NCBI RefSeq assembly: GCF_002954685.1
Contig: NZ_MSCN01000001.1
Span: 2,588,187 to 2,652,186, forward strand
Reading direction: 5' to 3'
DNA: 64,000 bases
Source: Polaribacter porphyrae
GTDB taxonomy: Bacteria; Bacteroidota; Bacteroidia; Flavobacteriales; Flavobacteriaceae
The notes below the pieces were generated by a model. The model worked only from the letters and a program-made list of their open reading frames with translations. It did not search any database and was not told the DNA's origin. The first letter of the stretch is position 1; every line of letters begins with the position of its first letter. Made by a program: the position numbers and the translations under genes. Of the stretch, positions 18,313-27,528 are shown piece after piece.

Positions 18313-18987
18313 ATGAGCGGATTTTTCAAATCTTCAATTGGGAGGAAAGTGTCTATGGCACTTTCAGCATTTTTCTTAATGATCTTCCTATTACAGCATT
18401 TAACTATAAATATGATGTCTGTTTTTAGTGCAGACTTGTTTAACGAAGTATCACACTTTATGGGTACAAACCCTGTTGTTCAATTTGCATTACAGCCTGT
18501 TTTAATATTCGGAGTTGTTTTTCACTTTGTAATGGGCTTTATTTTAGAACTTCAAAATACAAGAGCAAGAAATGTATCATATGCCAAAAATAATGGAGGA
18601 GCTAACTCCACGTGGATGAGTAGAAATATGATTTGGAGTGGTATTGCAATTTTAGCATTTATCATTCTACATTTTATCGATTTTTGGTTTCCAGAAATCA
18701 ACACAAAATTTATCCAAGGAGATTGGTCTGGAACTATGGAAGGAGTTGAAGGGTTTAGATATTATGAAGAGTTAGTTCATAAGTTTATGCATCCTGCAAG
18801 AGTTGCTGCATATGTAATTGCTTTTGTTTTTTTAGGCTTGCATTTAGCTCACGGTTTTACTTCAGCATTTCAGTCGGTTGGAGCAGCTTCATTAAGAAAA
18901 AAATTAGAAAAAGTAGGTTTGGCCTACTCAATAATAATCCCTTTAGGATTTATATTTATCGCATTATTTCATCATCTTAACCATTAA
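18313..18987 (+). CDS. sdhC: Succinate dehydrogenase cytochrome b subunit
   Basis: The ATG at 18313 begins MSGFFKSSIGRKVSMALSAFFLMIFLLQH, the usual flavobacterial start; an upstream ATG at 18268 lies in the promoter. The 224-residue product has five membrane helices and conserved haem-ligand histidines (LLQHLTINM, FHFVMGF, LHFIDFW, HKFMHPARV, LHLAHGF). This is the single-subunit, di-haem b558 type of anchor, so no sdhD is expected. It passes electrons from SdhB to menaquinone. It is followed by sdhA after 12 bases. Confidence 0.95.
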   Translation: MSGFFKSSIGRKVSMALSAFFLMIFLLQHLTINMMSVFSADLFNEVSHFMGTNPVVQFALQPVLIFGVVFHFVMGFILELQNTRARNVSYAKNNGGANSTWMSRNMIWSGIAILAFIILHFIDFWFPEINTKFIQGDWSGTMEGVEGFRYYEELVHKFMHPARVAAYVIAFVFLGLHLAHGFTSAFQSVGAASLRKKLEKVGLAYSIIIPLGFIFIALFHHLNH

Positions 18988-18999
18988 TCTTAAATAACT

Positions 19000-20997
19000 A
19001 TGGCTTTAAATTCAAAAGTACCAAAAGGTCCAATTAAAGATAAATGGACAGACTATAAAAATAAAATTAACTTGGTAAATCCTGCTAACAAGCGTCATAT
19101 AGATGTTATTGTAGTTGGTACAGGTTTAGCAGGTGGTTCTGCATCAGCAACATTAGCAGAACTGGGTTACAATGTAAAAGCATTTGCTTATCAAGATTCT
19201 CCAAGAAGGGCGCATTCAATTGCTGCTCAAGGAGGAATTAACGCCGCAAAAAATTATCAAGGAGATGGAGATTCTACCTACAGATTATTTTATGATACTG
19301 TAAAAGGTGGAGATTACAGATCTCGTGAAGCTAACGTTTATAGATTGGCTGAAGTTTCAGCAAATATTATTGATCAATGTGTGGCACAAGGAGTTCCTTT
19401 TGCACGTGATTATGGTGGTTTGTTAGACAACCGTTCTTTTGGTGGCGTTTTAGTTTCTAGAACGTTTTACGCAAAAGGGCAAACAGGTCAACAATTATTA
19501 TTAGGAGCGTATTCTGCAATGAACAGACAAATTGCTCGCGGAAAGATTGAAATGTTTAACAGACACGAAATGTTAGATGTTGTTGTTGTTGATGGAAAAG
19601 CAAGAGGAATTATTGCTCGTAATTTAGTTACTGGAGAAATCGAAAGACATTCTGCACATGCTGTTGTTATTGCATCTGGAGGTTATGGAAACGTATATTT
19701 CTTATCTACAAATGCAATGGGTTCTAATGTTACTGCTGGTTGGAAAATTCACAAAAAAGGAGCATATTTTGCAAATCCTTGTTATACACAAATTCATCCA
19801 ACTTGTATTCCACGTTCTGGAGATTATCAGTCTAAATTAACGTTGATGTCTGAATCTTTAAGAAATGATGGACGTATTTGGGTGCCAAAGAATTTAGAAG
19901 ATGTAAAAGCAATTCGTGAAGGCAGTAAAAAACCAACCGATTTATCTGAAGATGAAAGAGATTATTATTTAGAAAGACGTTATCCAGCTTTTGGTAATTT
20001 GGTACCAAGAGATGTTGCTTCTAGAGCAGCGAAAGAGCGTTGTGATGCTGGTTATGGAGTAAATGCAACTGGTGAAGCTGTGTATTTAGATTTTGCTGCA
20101 TCTTTTATAAGATATGGAACAGAGCAAGCTAAAATTCAAGGTATTAACAATCCTTCTGATGCAAAAATTAAAGAATTAGGACAAGAGATTGTAAGAGCAA
20201 AATATGGAAACCTTTTTCAAATGTATGAGAAAATTGTTGATGAAAATCCATATGAAACACCAATGATGATTTACCCAGCAGTTCATTATACTATGGGTGG
20301 TGTTTGGGTTGATTATAATTTAATGACAACCATTCCTGGCTGTTATTGTATTGGAGAAGCAAATTTCTCTGATCATGGAGCCAACAGATTAGGAGCATCA
20401 GCATTAATGCAAGGTTTGGCAGATGGCTATTTTGTGTTGCCATACACTATTGGAGATTATTTAGCTGATGATATTAGAACAGGAAAAATATCAACAGAAA
20501 CTCCAGAATTTGAAGTAGCAGAAAACGAAGTGAAAGAAAGAATTAATTTCTTTGTAAACAATAAAGGAACACATTCAGTTGATTATTACCACAAGAAATT
20601 AGGAAAAATTATGTGGGATAAATGTGGAATGTCTAGAAACGCTGCTGGTTTAAAAGAGGCTATTGAAGAAATTTCTGCATTACGTAAAGATTTCTGGCAA
20701 AACGTTTCGGTTCCAGGTGGTGCTAATGAATACAATGAAGAATTAGCAAAAGCTGGTAGAGTTGCAGATTTTTTAGAATTAGGTGAACTATTTGCAAAAG
20801 ATGCTTTAGAAAGAGAAGAATCTGCAGGAGGACACTTTAGAGAGGAATATCAAACTCCAGAGGGAGAAGCAAAAAGATTAAAAGAATTTCAGTTTGTTTC
20901 TGCTTGGGAATATAAAGGAGAACCAAAAGATGCAATCTTACACAAAGAACCTTTAGAATACGAAAACATAGAAGTAAAAGAAAGAAGTTATAAATAA
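19000..20997 (+). CDS. sdhA: Succinate dehydrogenase / fumarate reductase flavoprotein subunit
   Basis: The 665-residue protein has an FAD-binding N-terminus ([20 protein letters not shown]) and the histidine that carries covalent FAD in [15 protein letters not shown]. The capping domain and the catalytic HxxGxxxxR-type region (HPTCIPRSG, then [16 protein letters not shown] and [10 protein letters not shown]) follow. It oxidises succinate to fumarate on the cytoplasmic face of the inner membrane, linking the TCA cycle and respiration. Length matches the B. subtilis-like / epsilon-type class used by Bacteroidota. It is the second gene of sdhCAB. Confidence 0.98.
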   Translation: MALNSKVPKGPIKDKWTDYKNKINLVNPANKRHIDVIVVGTGLAGGSASATLAELGYNVKAFAYQDSPRRAHSIAAQGGINAAKNYQGDGDSTYRLFYDTVKGGDYRSREANVYRLAEVSANIIDQCVAQGVPFARDYGGLLDNRSFGGVLVSRTFYAKGQTGQQLLLGAYSAMNRQIARGKIEMFNRHEMLDVVVVDGKARGIIARNLVTGEIERHSAHAVVIASGGYGNVYFLSTNAMGSNVTAGWKIHKKGAYFANPCYTQIHPTCIPRSGDYQSKLTLMSESLRNDGRIWVPKNLEDVKAIREGSKKPTDLSEDERDYYLERRYPAFGNLVPRDVASRAAKERCDAGYGVNATGEAVYLDFAASFIRYGTEQAKIQGINNPSDAKIKELGQEIVRAKYGNLFQMYEKIVDENPYETPMMIYPAVHYTMGGVWVDYNLMTTIPGCYCIGEANFSDHGANRLGASALMQGLADGYFVLPYTIGDYLADDIRTGKISTETPEFEVAENEVKERINFFVNNKGTHSVDYYHKKLGKIMWDKCGMSRNAAGLKEAIEEISALRKDFWQNVSVPGGANEYNEELAKAGRVADFLELGELFAKDALEREESAGGHFREEYQTPEGEAKRLKEFQFVSAWEYKGEPKDAILHKEPLEYENIEVKERSYK

Positions 20998-21009
20998 AAT
21001 TAAGACATT

Positions 21010-21750
21010 ATGAATTTAACACTAAAAATTTGGAGACAGAAAGACTCAAGTTCAAAGGGTCAAATGGTAGATTACAAAGTGACTGAAATTTCAGAGCATA
21101 TGTCTTTTTTAGAAATGATAGATGTTTTAAACGAAGGTTTAGTTGCAAAAGGAGAAGAACCAGTTGCTTTCGACCACGATTGTAGAGAAGGAATTTGTGG
21201 TATGTGTTCTATGTATATTAATGGAGAAGCTCATGGACCAGATAGAGGTGTAACTACTTGCCAGTTACACATGCGTATGTTTAAAGATGGAGATACCATT
21301 ACAATCGAACCATTTAGAGCTGCTGCATTTCCAGTAATTAAAGATTTAGTTGTAGATCGTTCCGCTTTTGATAGAATTCAACATGCAGGTGGTTATATTT
21401 CTGTAAACACTTCTGGTAACACACAAGATGCAAACTCAATTCCTATTTCTAAACAAGCAGCAGATACAGCAATGGACGCTGCTACTTGTATTGGTTGTGG
21501 CGCATGTGTTGCTACTTGTAAAAATAGTTCTGCAATGCTGTTTGTAGGTGCAAAAGTATCTCAATATGCTTTGTTACCTCAAGGTCAAGTAGAAGCAGCA
21601 GATCGTGTTAAAAACATGGTAGCGCAAATGGATTTAGAAGGCTTTGGAAATTGTACAAATACAGGTGCTTGTGAAGTAGAATGCCCAAAAGGAATTTCTT
21701 TAGACAACATTGCAAGAATGAATAGAGAATTAATGAAAGCTTCTATCTAA
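21010..21750 (+). CDS. sdhB: Succinate dehydrogenase iron-sulfur subunit
   Basis: The 246-residue protein holds an N-terminal plant-type [2Fe-2S] site ([11 protein letters not shown], with a fourth cysteine in VTTCQLHM). A C-terminal part follows with two further clusters ([13 protein letters not shown], and [15 protein letters not shown]). It carries electrons from SdhA flavin to the SdhC haems. It lies 12 bases after sdhA in the same operon. Confidence 0.98.
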   Translation: MNLTLKIWRQKDSSSKGQMVDYKVTEISEHMSFLEMIDVLNEGLVAKGEEPVAFDHDCREGICGMCSMYINGEAHGPDRGVTTCQLHMRMFKDGDTITIEPFRAAAFPVIKDLVVDRSAFDRIQHAGGYISVNTSGNTQDANSIPISKQAADTAMDAATCIGCGACVATCKNSSAMLFVGAKVSQYALLPQGQVEAADRVKNMVAQMDLEGFGNCTNTGACEVECPKGISLDNIARMNRELMKASI

Positions 21751-21760
21751 TAAACAAACG

Positions 21761-21790
21761 TCATTGCGAGATTTTATGAAGCAATCTCAT
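21761..21790. repeat. Dispersed palindromic repeat (TCATTGCGAG...GCAATCTC type)
   Basis: TCATTGCGAGATT is answered by GAAGCAATCTCAT, forming an imperfect palindrome just after sdhB. This matches by eye a family of intergenic repeats (cgTCATTGCGAGgn...GAAGCAATCTc) that is scattered through many Bacteroidota genomes. Only this one copy is seen in the window. Confidence 0.55.
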
Positions 21791-21800
21791 AAGAATAAAT

Positions 21801-21836
21801 AAAAAAACCAAAACTAAATTTAGTTTTGGTTTTTTT
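21801..21836. terminator. Bidirectional terminator between sdhB and rnhA
   Basis: AAAAAAACCAAAACTA pairs perfectly with TAGTTTTGGTTTTTTT around AATT. Confidence 0.9.
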
Positions 21837-21869
21837 ACTGAAAACTGAAACTGCTCACTGAAAACTATT

Positions 21870-22505
21870 TTACTTCCTCCCAAAATCAGCAGGAATTTCC
21901 CCCCAAGCTTTAGTTTCCCATTTTAATATGGGGTTTTTAAAAGAATTGTTTTGTAACCAATTTTCAGCTCTTTTTATCAATTCTAATAAATCTTTATTAG
22001 AGGCATCAAAATGAATATTGGTTTTGCACTTTTTCTGACGAACCCAACTCATGGCAATTTTAGAATCAGAATAAATAGGAATATCTTCTTTATTTTTATT
22101 ATTTAAAAGTGCTATTCCATGCACCAAAGCTAAAAACTCACCAATATTATTAGTTCCTTTTAAGTAGGGACCTTTTTTAAAAATTTCTTTTTTGTTATGT
22201 GTAAAAACGCCTCTATATTCCATTTTTCCTGGGTTTCCAGAACAAGCAGCATCCACAGCAATACTTTCTAAAATAGGAGAACCGTATTTTTCTTTTTCTT
22301 TGGATGATAAAACAGGTCTTTTGGTATTTTTACCTTTATAGTCTAAATACTTTTTAGAAAAAGCTAGTACTGCATCATCTAAACTAGTAAAAGATTTGTA
22401 TTGAGCCCCTTCATAACCGTCAATTTGAGCTTTACATACCTTCCAAGAAGTAAAAACACCAGTTTTTCTTCCTGCCCAAACTACATAATACTTTTTTTTA
22501 GGCAT
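21870..22505 (-). CDS. rnhA: Ribonuclease H with N-terminal viroplasmin-type domain
   Basis: The 211-residue protein begins with the caulimovirus-viroplasmin/hybrid-binding domain (KKKYYVVWAGRKTGVFTSW, then GYEGAQYKSFTSLDDA, residues 1-50), as in eukaryotic-type RNase H1. The RNase HI catalytic domain follows from about 78, with the four-acid site D-E-D-D in SIAVDAACSGNPG, NNIGEFLAL, IYSDSKIAM and IPADFG. It degrades RNA in RNA-DNA hybrids. The start codon overlaps the end of purN by 8 bases, so translation is probably coupled. Confidence 0.95.
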   Translation of the reverse strand: MPKKKYYVVWAGRKTGVFTSWKVCKAQIDGYEGAQYKSFTSLDDAVLAFSKKYLDYKGKNTKRPVLSSKEKEKYGSPILESIAVDAACSGNPGKMEYRGVFTHNKKEIFKKGPYLKGTNNIGEFLALVHGIALLNNKNKEDIPIYSDSKIAMSWVRQKKCKTNIHFDASNKDLLELIKRAENWLQNNSFKNPILKWETKAWGEIPADFGRK

Positions 22506-23073
22506 TTTTGTATGATAAAATTACTTCTTCAATGACTTTTGGAAAATATTTTTGTTCTAAAATATGTATTTTTTCTGCAATTTTTTCTGGTGTATCGTTT
22601 TCATTTAAAGAAGTTTTAGCTTGAAAAATGATTGCACCTTCATCATAATTCGCGTTAACGTAGTGAATTGTAATACCAGTTTCTTTTTCATTATTGGCAG
22701 CCACAGCTTTATGAACATTCATTCCGTACATTCCTTTACCTCCATATTTAGGCAGTAAGGCTGGGTGGATATTTATAATCCTATTAGAAAATATATTTAT
22801 AATTTTTTCAGGTACTTTCCATAAAAAACCAGCCAATACTATATAATCTGCTTCTTTTTTTAATAGGTTTAAAATAGTATCTTCTATAAAAAAGTCACCC
22901 TTATTAAAGTATAAATGCTTAATATTTAGTGATTTACACCTATCAAAAACTTTGGCATACCTATTGTTACACAAAACTTGAGTAACCCTAGCAGTTTTAG
23001 TGTGATTAAAAAACTTAATAATATTTTCTGCGTTCGTTCCAGAACCAGAAGCAAATACAACAATACGCTTCAT
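22498..23073 (-). CDS. purN: Phosphoribosylglycinamide formyltransferase
   Basis: The 191-residue protein has FASGSGTNAENII at the N-terminus (phosphate-binding loop), YIVLAGFLWKVPE, and the catalytic segment IINIHPALLPKYGGKGMYG, followed by TGITIHYVNANYDEGAIIFQ with the catalytic aspartate. It transfers formyl from 10-formyl-THF to GAR in purine synthesis. It is first in a two-gene purN-rnhA unit and divergent from acpP, an arrangement common in flavobacteria. Confidence 0.96.
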   Translation of the reverse strand: MKRIVVFASGSGTNAENIIKFFNHTKTARVTQVLCNNRYAKVFDRCKSLNIKHLYFNKGDFFIEDTILNLLKKEADYIVLAGFLWKVPEKIINIFSNRIINIHPALLPKYGGKGMYGMNVHKAVAANNEKETGITIHYVNANYDEGAIIFQAKTSLNENDTPEKIAEKIHILEQKYFPKVIEEVILSYKNA

Positions 23074-23207
23074 ATCTAACCTAATCTAGAGTACAAAAAA
23101 AAGAATATTTATTAACAAATCAAGTGATTTCATTGAATATTGAACAATTTTAATTATTTTTAGAAATCATTTTTTAGGCAAAAATTAGATAAAACTAATA
23201 AGATTTG

Positions 23208-23215
23208 TATTTTTG
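23208..23215 (+). promoter_or_regulatory. Possible -7 element for acpP
   Basis: TATTTTTG fits TAnnTTTG and lies 32 bases before the acpP ATG. No matching TTG is seen 19-20 bases further upstream. Confidence 0.4.
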
Positions 23216-23247
23216 CCCCGATTTAAATTTTAAAAAACAGAAAAATT

Positions 23248-23484
23248 ATGTCAGACATTGCATCAAGAGTAAAAGCTATTATCGTAGACAAATTAGGTGT
23301 GGACGATAACGAAGTAACAACAGAAGCTAGCTTCACAAATGATTTAGGAGCAGATTCTTTAGATACTGTTGAGTTAATTATGGAGTTTGAAAAAGAATTT
23401 GATATTCAAATTCCAGATGATCAAGCAGAAAATATTGGTACTGTAGGCCAGGCAATTAGCTATATAGAAGAAGCAAAAAAGTAA
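23248..23484 (+). CDS. acpP: Acyl carrier protein
   Basis: The 78-residue acidic protein has the phosphopantetheine site [15 protein letters not shown], with the modified serine in DSL. It shuttles acyl chains in fatty acid synthesis. fabF follows after 7 bases. Confidence 0.98.
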   Translation: MSDIASRVKAIIVDKLGVDDNEVTTEASFTNDLGADSLDTVELIMEFEKEFDIQIPDDQAENIGTVGQAISYIEEAKK

Positions 23485-23491
23485 TATTTAT

Positions 23492-24745
23492 ATGCAGTTA
23501 AAACGAGTTGTAGTTACTGGACTTGGCGCATTAACGCCAATTGGTAATAATATAGAAGAGTATTGGAACGCACTTATTAACGGAGTTAGTGGTGCAGCAC
23601 CTGTTACGTATTATGATGCTGCCAAGTTCAAAACTCGTTTTGCATGTGAATTAAAAGGCTTTAAAGTCAATGACTATATTGACAGAAAAGAAGCCAGAAG
23701 AATGGACAGATTTACACAGTATGGAATAGTTGCTTCTGATGAAGCAATTGCAGATGCTAACTTAAATCTTGATGAAGTTAACAAATTACGTGTTGGCGTA
23801 ATTTGGGGAGCAGGAATTGGTGGTTTAGAAACTTTTCAAAATGAAGTTTTAAATTTTGCTGCTGGTGATGGAACTCCAAGATTCAATCCGTTCTTTATCC
23901 CAAAAATGATTCCAGATATTGCTCCAGGACTTATTTCCATTAAAAATGGATTTATGGGGCCTAATTATACAACAGTTTCTGCTTGTGCATCATCTGCAAA
24001 TGCAATGATAGATGCATTAAATTACATTAGATTAGGCACTTGTGATGTAATTGTTACAGGTGGTTCTGAAGCTGCTGTAACTATTGCAGGTATGGGTGGT
24101 TTTAATGCTATGCATGCTTTATCTACCAGAAATGAAAGTCCAGAAACAGCATCAAGACCTTTTGATGCAGAACGTGATGGATTTGTTTTAGGTGAAGGTG
24201 CAGGTGCTATTATTTTAGAAGAATACGAACACGCAAAAGCAAGAGGTGCAAAAATATATGCAGAGGTTATTGGTGGAGGTATGTCTTCAGATGCACATCA
24301 TATGACAGCTCCACATCCTGAAGGAATTGGCGTTATTGCAGTGATGAAAAACTGTTTAGAAAATGCAGGTATTAAACCTGAAGATGTAGACCACATCAAT
24401 ACACATGGTACTTCTACACCATTAGGAGATGTAGCTGAATTAAAGGCGATTTCAGAGGTTTTTGGTGATCATGCAAAGAATATCAATATTAATTCTACAA
24501 AATCTATGACTGGTCACTTATTAGGTGCAGCAGGTGCAATAGAATCTATAGCTTCAATTTTAGCTATGGAAAACGGAATTATACCTCCCACTATAAATCA
24601 TTCTAATATTGATAAAAATATAAATCCAGATTTAAATCTTACGCTAAACAAACCTCAACATAGAGAAATTAAAATAGCAATGAGTAATACATTTGGTTTT
24701 GGCGGTCATAATGCTTGTGTTGCATTTAAGAAAGTGGACGACTAG
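23492..24745 (+). CDS. fabF: 3-oxoacyl-[acyl-carrier-protein] synthase II
   Basis: The 417-residue protein has the Cys-His-His triad of KAS II: the cysteine in TVSACASSANAM, then HINTHGTSTPLGD and KSMTGHLLGAAGA. The C-terminal NTFGFGGHNAC loop is also present. It condenses malonyl-ACP with acyl-ACP during elongation. It lies between acpP and rnc in a tight cluster. Confidence 0.98.
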   Translation: MQLKRVVVTGLGALTPIGNNIEEYWNALINGVSGAAPVTYYDAAKFKTRFACELKGFKVNDYIDRKEARRMDRFTQYGIVASDEAIADANLNLDEVNKLRVGVIWGAGIGGLETFQNEVLNFAAGDGTPRFNPFFIPKMIPDIAPGLISIKNGFMGPNYTTVSACASSANAMIDALNYIRLGTCDVIVTGGSEAAVTIAGMGGFNAMHALSTRNESPETASRPFDAERDGFVLGEGAGAIILEEYEHAKARGAKIYAEVIGGGMSSDAHHMTAPHPEGIGVIAVMKNCLENAGIKPEDVDHINTHGTSTPLGDVAELKAISEVFGDHAKNININSTKSMTGHLLGAAGAIESIASILAMENGIIPPTINHSNIDKNINPDLNLTLNKPQHREIKIAMSNTFGFGGHNACVAFKKVDD

Positions 24746-24748
24746 TGT

Positions 24749-25486
24749 ATGAATTTTATTCGTAAAATAGTTAAATCTCGTTCAGAAGAAGATCAAGAAC
24801 TGTACAACGAATTAAAAGCATTACTTAACTTTTCTCCAAGAAAAATCAACAAATACAGAAAGGCATTTACACACAGATCATTGCAAATGTCTGACGAAAA
24901 TGGTAATCCTATAAATTACGAGCGTCTTGAGTTTCTAGGTGATTCTATTTTAGGTTCTGTTATTGCATCTTATTTATATAAAAAAGTTCCAACAGGTTCT
25001 GAAGGGTACTTAACTCAAATGCGTTCTAAAATTGTAAGTAGAGAGCATTTAAACGAACTTGGTAAAGACTTAAATCTTATAAAGTTTGTAAACAGCAACA
25101 TTGACCAAACCAATGTTGGCGATAATATTCATGGTAATATATTTGAAGCTTTAATTGGAGCTATTTATTTAGATAAGGGTTATAATTTTTGTCAGAAATT
25201 TATATACGAAAATGTAATTGTGCCTTATGTAGATATTGAAAAATTAGAAGGTAAAATAACAAGCTACAAAGGACTCATAATTGAATGGTGCCAAAAACAA
25301 AAGAAAAAATATAAATTTGATACTTACGAAGATTCTGGTAATGAAGCTATAAAACACTTTAGCGTTAAAGTTAGTATTGATGGTGAACAAATAGCCAAAG
25401 GTAGAGCTACATCTAAAAAGAAGGCAGAAGAACAAGCATCTAAAAGAGTGTATTACGCTTTTCAAAGCGAAATTTCTGTTGGTTAA
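24749..25486 (+). CDS. rnc: Ribonuclease III
   Basis: The 245-residue protein starts 4 bases after fabF. It has the RNase III signature YERLEFLGDSILG and the second acidic site in NIFEALIGAIYLDKGY, and a C-terminal double-stranded RNA-binding domain (residues about 170-240, with KKAEEQASKRVYYAF). It processes rRNA precursors and structured RNAs. The acpP-fabF-rnc order is conserved broadly in bacteria. Confidence 0.97.
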   Translation: MNFIRKIVKSRSEEDQELYNELKALLNFSPRKINKYRKAFTHRSLQMSDENGNPINYERLEFLGDSILGSVIASYLYKKVPTGSEGYLTQMRSKIVSREHLNELGKDLNLIKFVNSNIDQTNVGDNIHGNIFEALIGAIYLDKGYNFCQKFIYENVIVPYVDIEKLEGKITSYKGLIIEWCQKQKKKYKFDTYEDSGNEAIKHFSVKVSIDGEQIAKGRATSKKKAEEQASKRVYYAFQSEISVG

Positions 25487-25566
25487 ATACGATAACGTTT
25501 TCGTTAAAATCTTTAAGAAACTCATAAACAATTAGTAATTTAGCATAATAAAGATTAGTTTAAATT

Positions 25567-26037
25567 ATGCAAATTCATTCTTTAGGATTAGACAATTTCT
25601 ACGATGATGAATTTTCTTTAATAGGAATTCATACTACTTTAGAAGATTTTAAACTAGCCTATTTATTAAATAAAAACTTAAGAACAAGTTTTCAAAAATC
25701 TAGAAAAGATTTAGCTTTTAAAGAAGAAAAAAAAAGAGCCTCATTCTCATTATATAATTATTCTAATACAGAATATGATTTTGACTGGCACTTAATTGCA
25801 AATAGTTCAAAAAGAGAAAATCAAACAGTTTCTAATGAATTACTGCTGACTTCTGAAACAAAAACGTATTTGATTACAGAAAAGAAAAAAGTAGATTTTT
25901 TTATTAAAATTTCTGGAGATATTCAATACAATTTTATTTCAAAAACAGTTGCTAAAATTAAGAAGATAGATCAAGTTATAACTTCTTATCAAATAGATAA
26001 GAATACATTAAAGTCTAAAGACTTTTTAATATTTTAA
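25567..26037 (+). CDS. IPExxxVDY family protein
   Basis: The 156-residue protein has no signal peptide. It carries the family-naming motif in the relaxed form ITEKKKVDFF (residues about 112-121) and a C-terminal helix. Genes of this family sit between rnc and pyk in many flavobacteria, as here, with pyk 3 bases downstream. The function is unknown; the conserved position suggests a housekeeping role. Confidence 0.8.
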   Translation: MQIHSLGLDNFYDDEFSLIGIHTTLEDFKLAYLLNKNLRTSFQKSRKDLAFKEEKKRASFSLYNYSNTEYDFDWHLIANSSKRENQTVSNELLLTSETKTYLITEKKKVDFFIKISGDIQYNFISKTVAKIKKIDQVITSYQIDKNTLKSKDFLIF

Positions 26038-26040
26038 AAT

Positions 26041-27468
26041 ATGCCACATAATAATAAAACAAAGATTGTTGCTACTTTAGGACCAGCAACTAATACTAAA
26101 GAAATTCTAACAAAATTAGCTCAAAAAGGAGTTAATGTATTTAGAATAAATTTTTCTCATGCAGATTACGAAGACGTAAAGCAAAAAGTAAAAATAATTA
26201 GAGAAATAAATAAAGAAAATGGATTTAATATAGCTATACTTGGTGATTTACAAGGTCCTAAATTGCGTGTAGGCGTTATGGAAGATGATGTTGTTTTAAA
26301 TGAAGGAGATACTTTTACTTTTACGACAGAAAAATGTATAGGTACTAAAGAAAAAGCTTTTATGACCTATCAACGCTTTCCAAAAGATGTAAAAACGGGT
26401 GAGTTAATATTAGTTGATGATGGTAAATTATTATTTGAAGTAATCTCTACGAATAAAGAAACTGAAGTTGTAGTTAATGTTATTGTTGGTGGTTCTTTAA
26501 AATCTAAAAAAGGTGTAAACTTACCAAACACAGCTATTTCTTTACCTGCACTTACAGAAAAAGACATGGCAGATGCTGTTTTTGCTATTGAGCAAGAAGT
26601 AGATTGGATTGCATTATCTTTTGTAAGAACTCCAGAAGATTTAAGAATGTTACGCGATTTAATAGCTCAACATTCAGAATACAGAATACCTGTAATTGCA
26701 AAAATAGAAAAACCAGAAGCAGTTAAAAATTTAGATGCATTAATTCCTTATTGTGATGGATTAATGGTTGCACGTGGCGATTTAGGTGTTGAAATACCAA
26801 TGCAAGAAGTACCACTTATTCAGAAAAAATTAGTGAGAAGAGCAAAACGAGCTAGGATTCCAGTAATTATTGCAACACAGATGATGGAAACTATGATTGA
26901 AAATTCTGTACCTACAAGAGCAGAAGTTAATGATGTTGCCAACTCTATTATGGATGGTGCTGATGCTGTAATGCTTTCTGGAGAAACTTCTGTAGGGAAA
27001 CACCCAGTAAGAGTTATTCAAAAAATGTCTGAAATTATTAAAAGTGTTGAAAATTCTAGAATGATTAAAGTGCCTCATGAAGCTCCACATATTAGAACTA
27101 ATAGATTTATCACAAAATCAATTTGTTATCATGCAGCTTTAATGGCAAATGATACAAATGCAGCTGCAATATCTACCTTAACAAATAGTGGTTATACAGC
27201 ATTTCAAATTTCTGCTTGGAGACCTAGAACTCACGTATTGGCTTTTTCTACGAATAAAAGAATTTTAGGAAAACTAAACTTACTTTGGGGAGTTAGAGCT
27301 TATTACTATGACAAAAACTTATCTACTGACGACACTGTAGAAGATATTAATGAAATTGCAAAGCAAAAAGGATTTGTAGAACATGGAGATTTAATTATAA
27401 ACCTTGCTTCAATGCCTTCAGAGGCTAGAGGAATGGTAAATACCTTAAGAGTTTCTGAAATTGATTAA
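26041..27468 (+). CDS. pyk: Pyruvate kinase
   Basis: The 475-residue protein shows the family's landmarks: KIVATLGPAT, the barrel residues NFSHADY, GDLQGPKLR, and the active-site segment IPVIAKIEKPEAVKN with DGLMVARGDLGVE. A C-terminal regulatory domain follows. It makes pyruvate and ATP from phosphoenolpyruvate. It follows the IPExxxVDY gene by 3 bases and ends at a strong terminator. Confidence 0.97.
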   Translation: MPHNNKTKIVATLGPATNTKEILTKLAQKGVNVFRINFSHADYEDVKQKVKIIREINKENGFNIAILGDLQGPKLRVGVMEDDVVLNEGDTFTFTTEKCIGTKEKAFMTYQRFPKDVKTGELILVDDGKLLFEVISTNKETEVVVNVIVGGSLKSKKGVNLPNTAISLPALTEKDMADAVFAIEQEVDWIALSFVRTPEDLRMLRDLIAQHSEYRIPVIAKIEKPEAVKNLDALIPYCDGLMVARGDLGVEIPMQEVPLIQKKLVRRAKRARIPVIIATQMMETMIENSVPTRAEVNDVANSIMDGADAVMLSGETSVGKHPVRVIQKMSEIIKSVENSRMIKVPHEAPHIRTNRFITKSICYHAALMANDTNAAAISTLTNSGYTAFQISAWRPRTHVLAFSTNKRILGKLNLLWGVRAYYYDKNLSTDDTVEDINEIAKQKGFVEHGDLIINLASMPSEARGMVNTLRVSEID

Positions 27469-27487
27469 TATTGATGTTATATAAAAT

Positions 27488-27526
27488 AAAAAAGCGATTA
27501 GAATTAAATTCTAATCGCTTTTTTTT
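27488..27526. terminator. Bidirectional terminator after pyk
   Basis: AAAAAAGCGATTAGAAT pairs with ATTCTAATCGCTTTTTT around a three-base loop, serving pyk and the convergent M28 gene. Confidence 0.9.
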
Positions 27527-27528
27527 AG

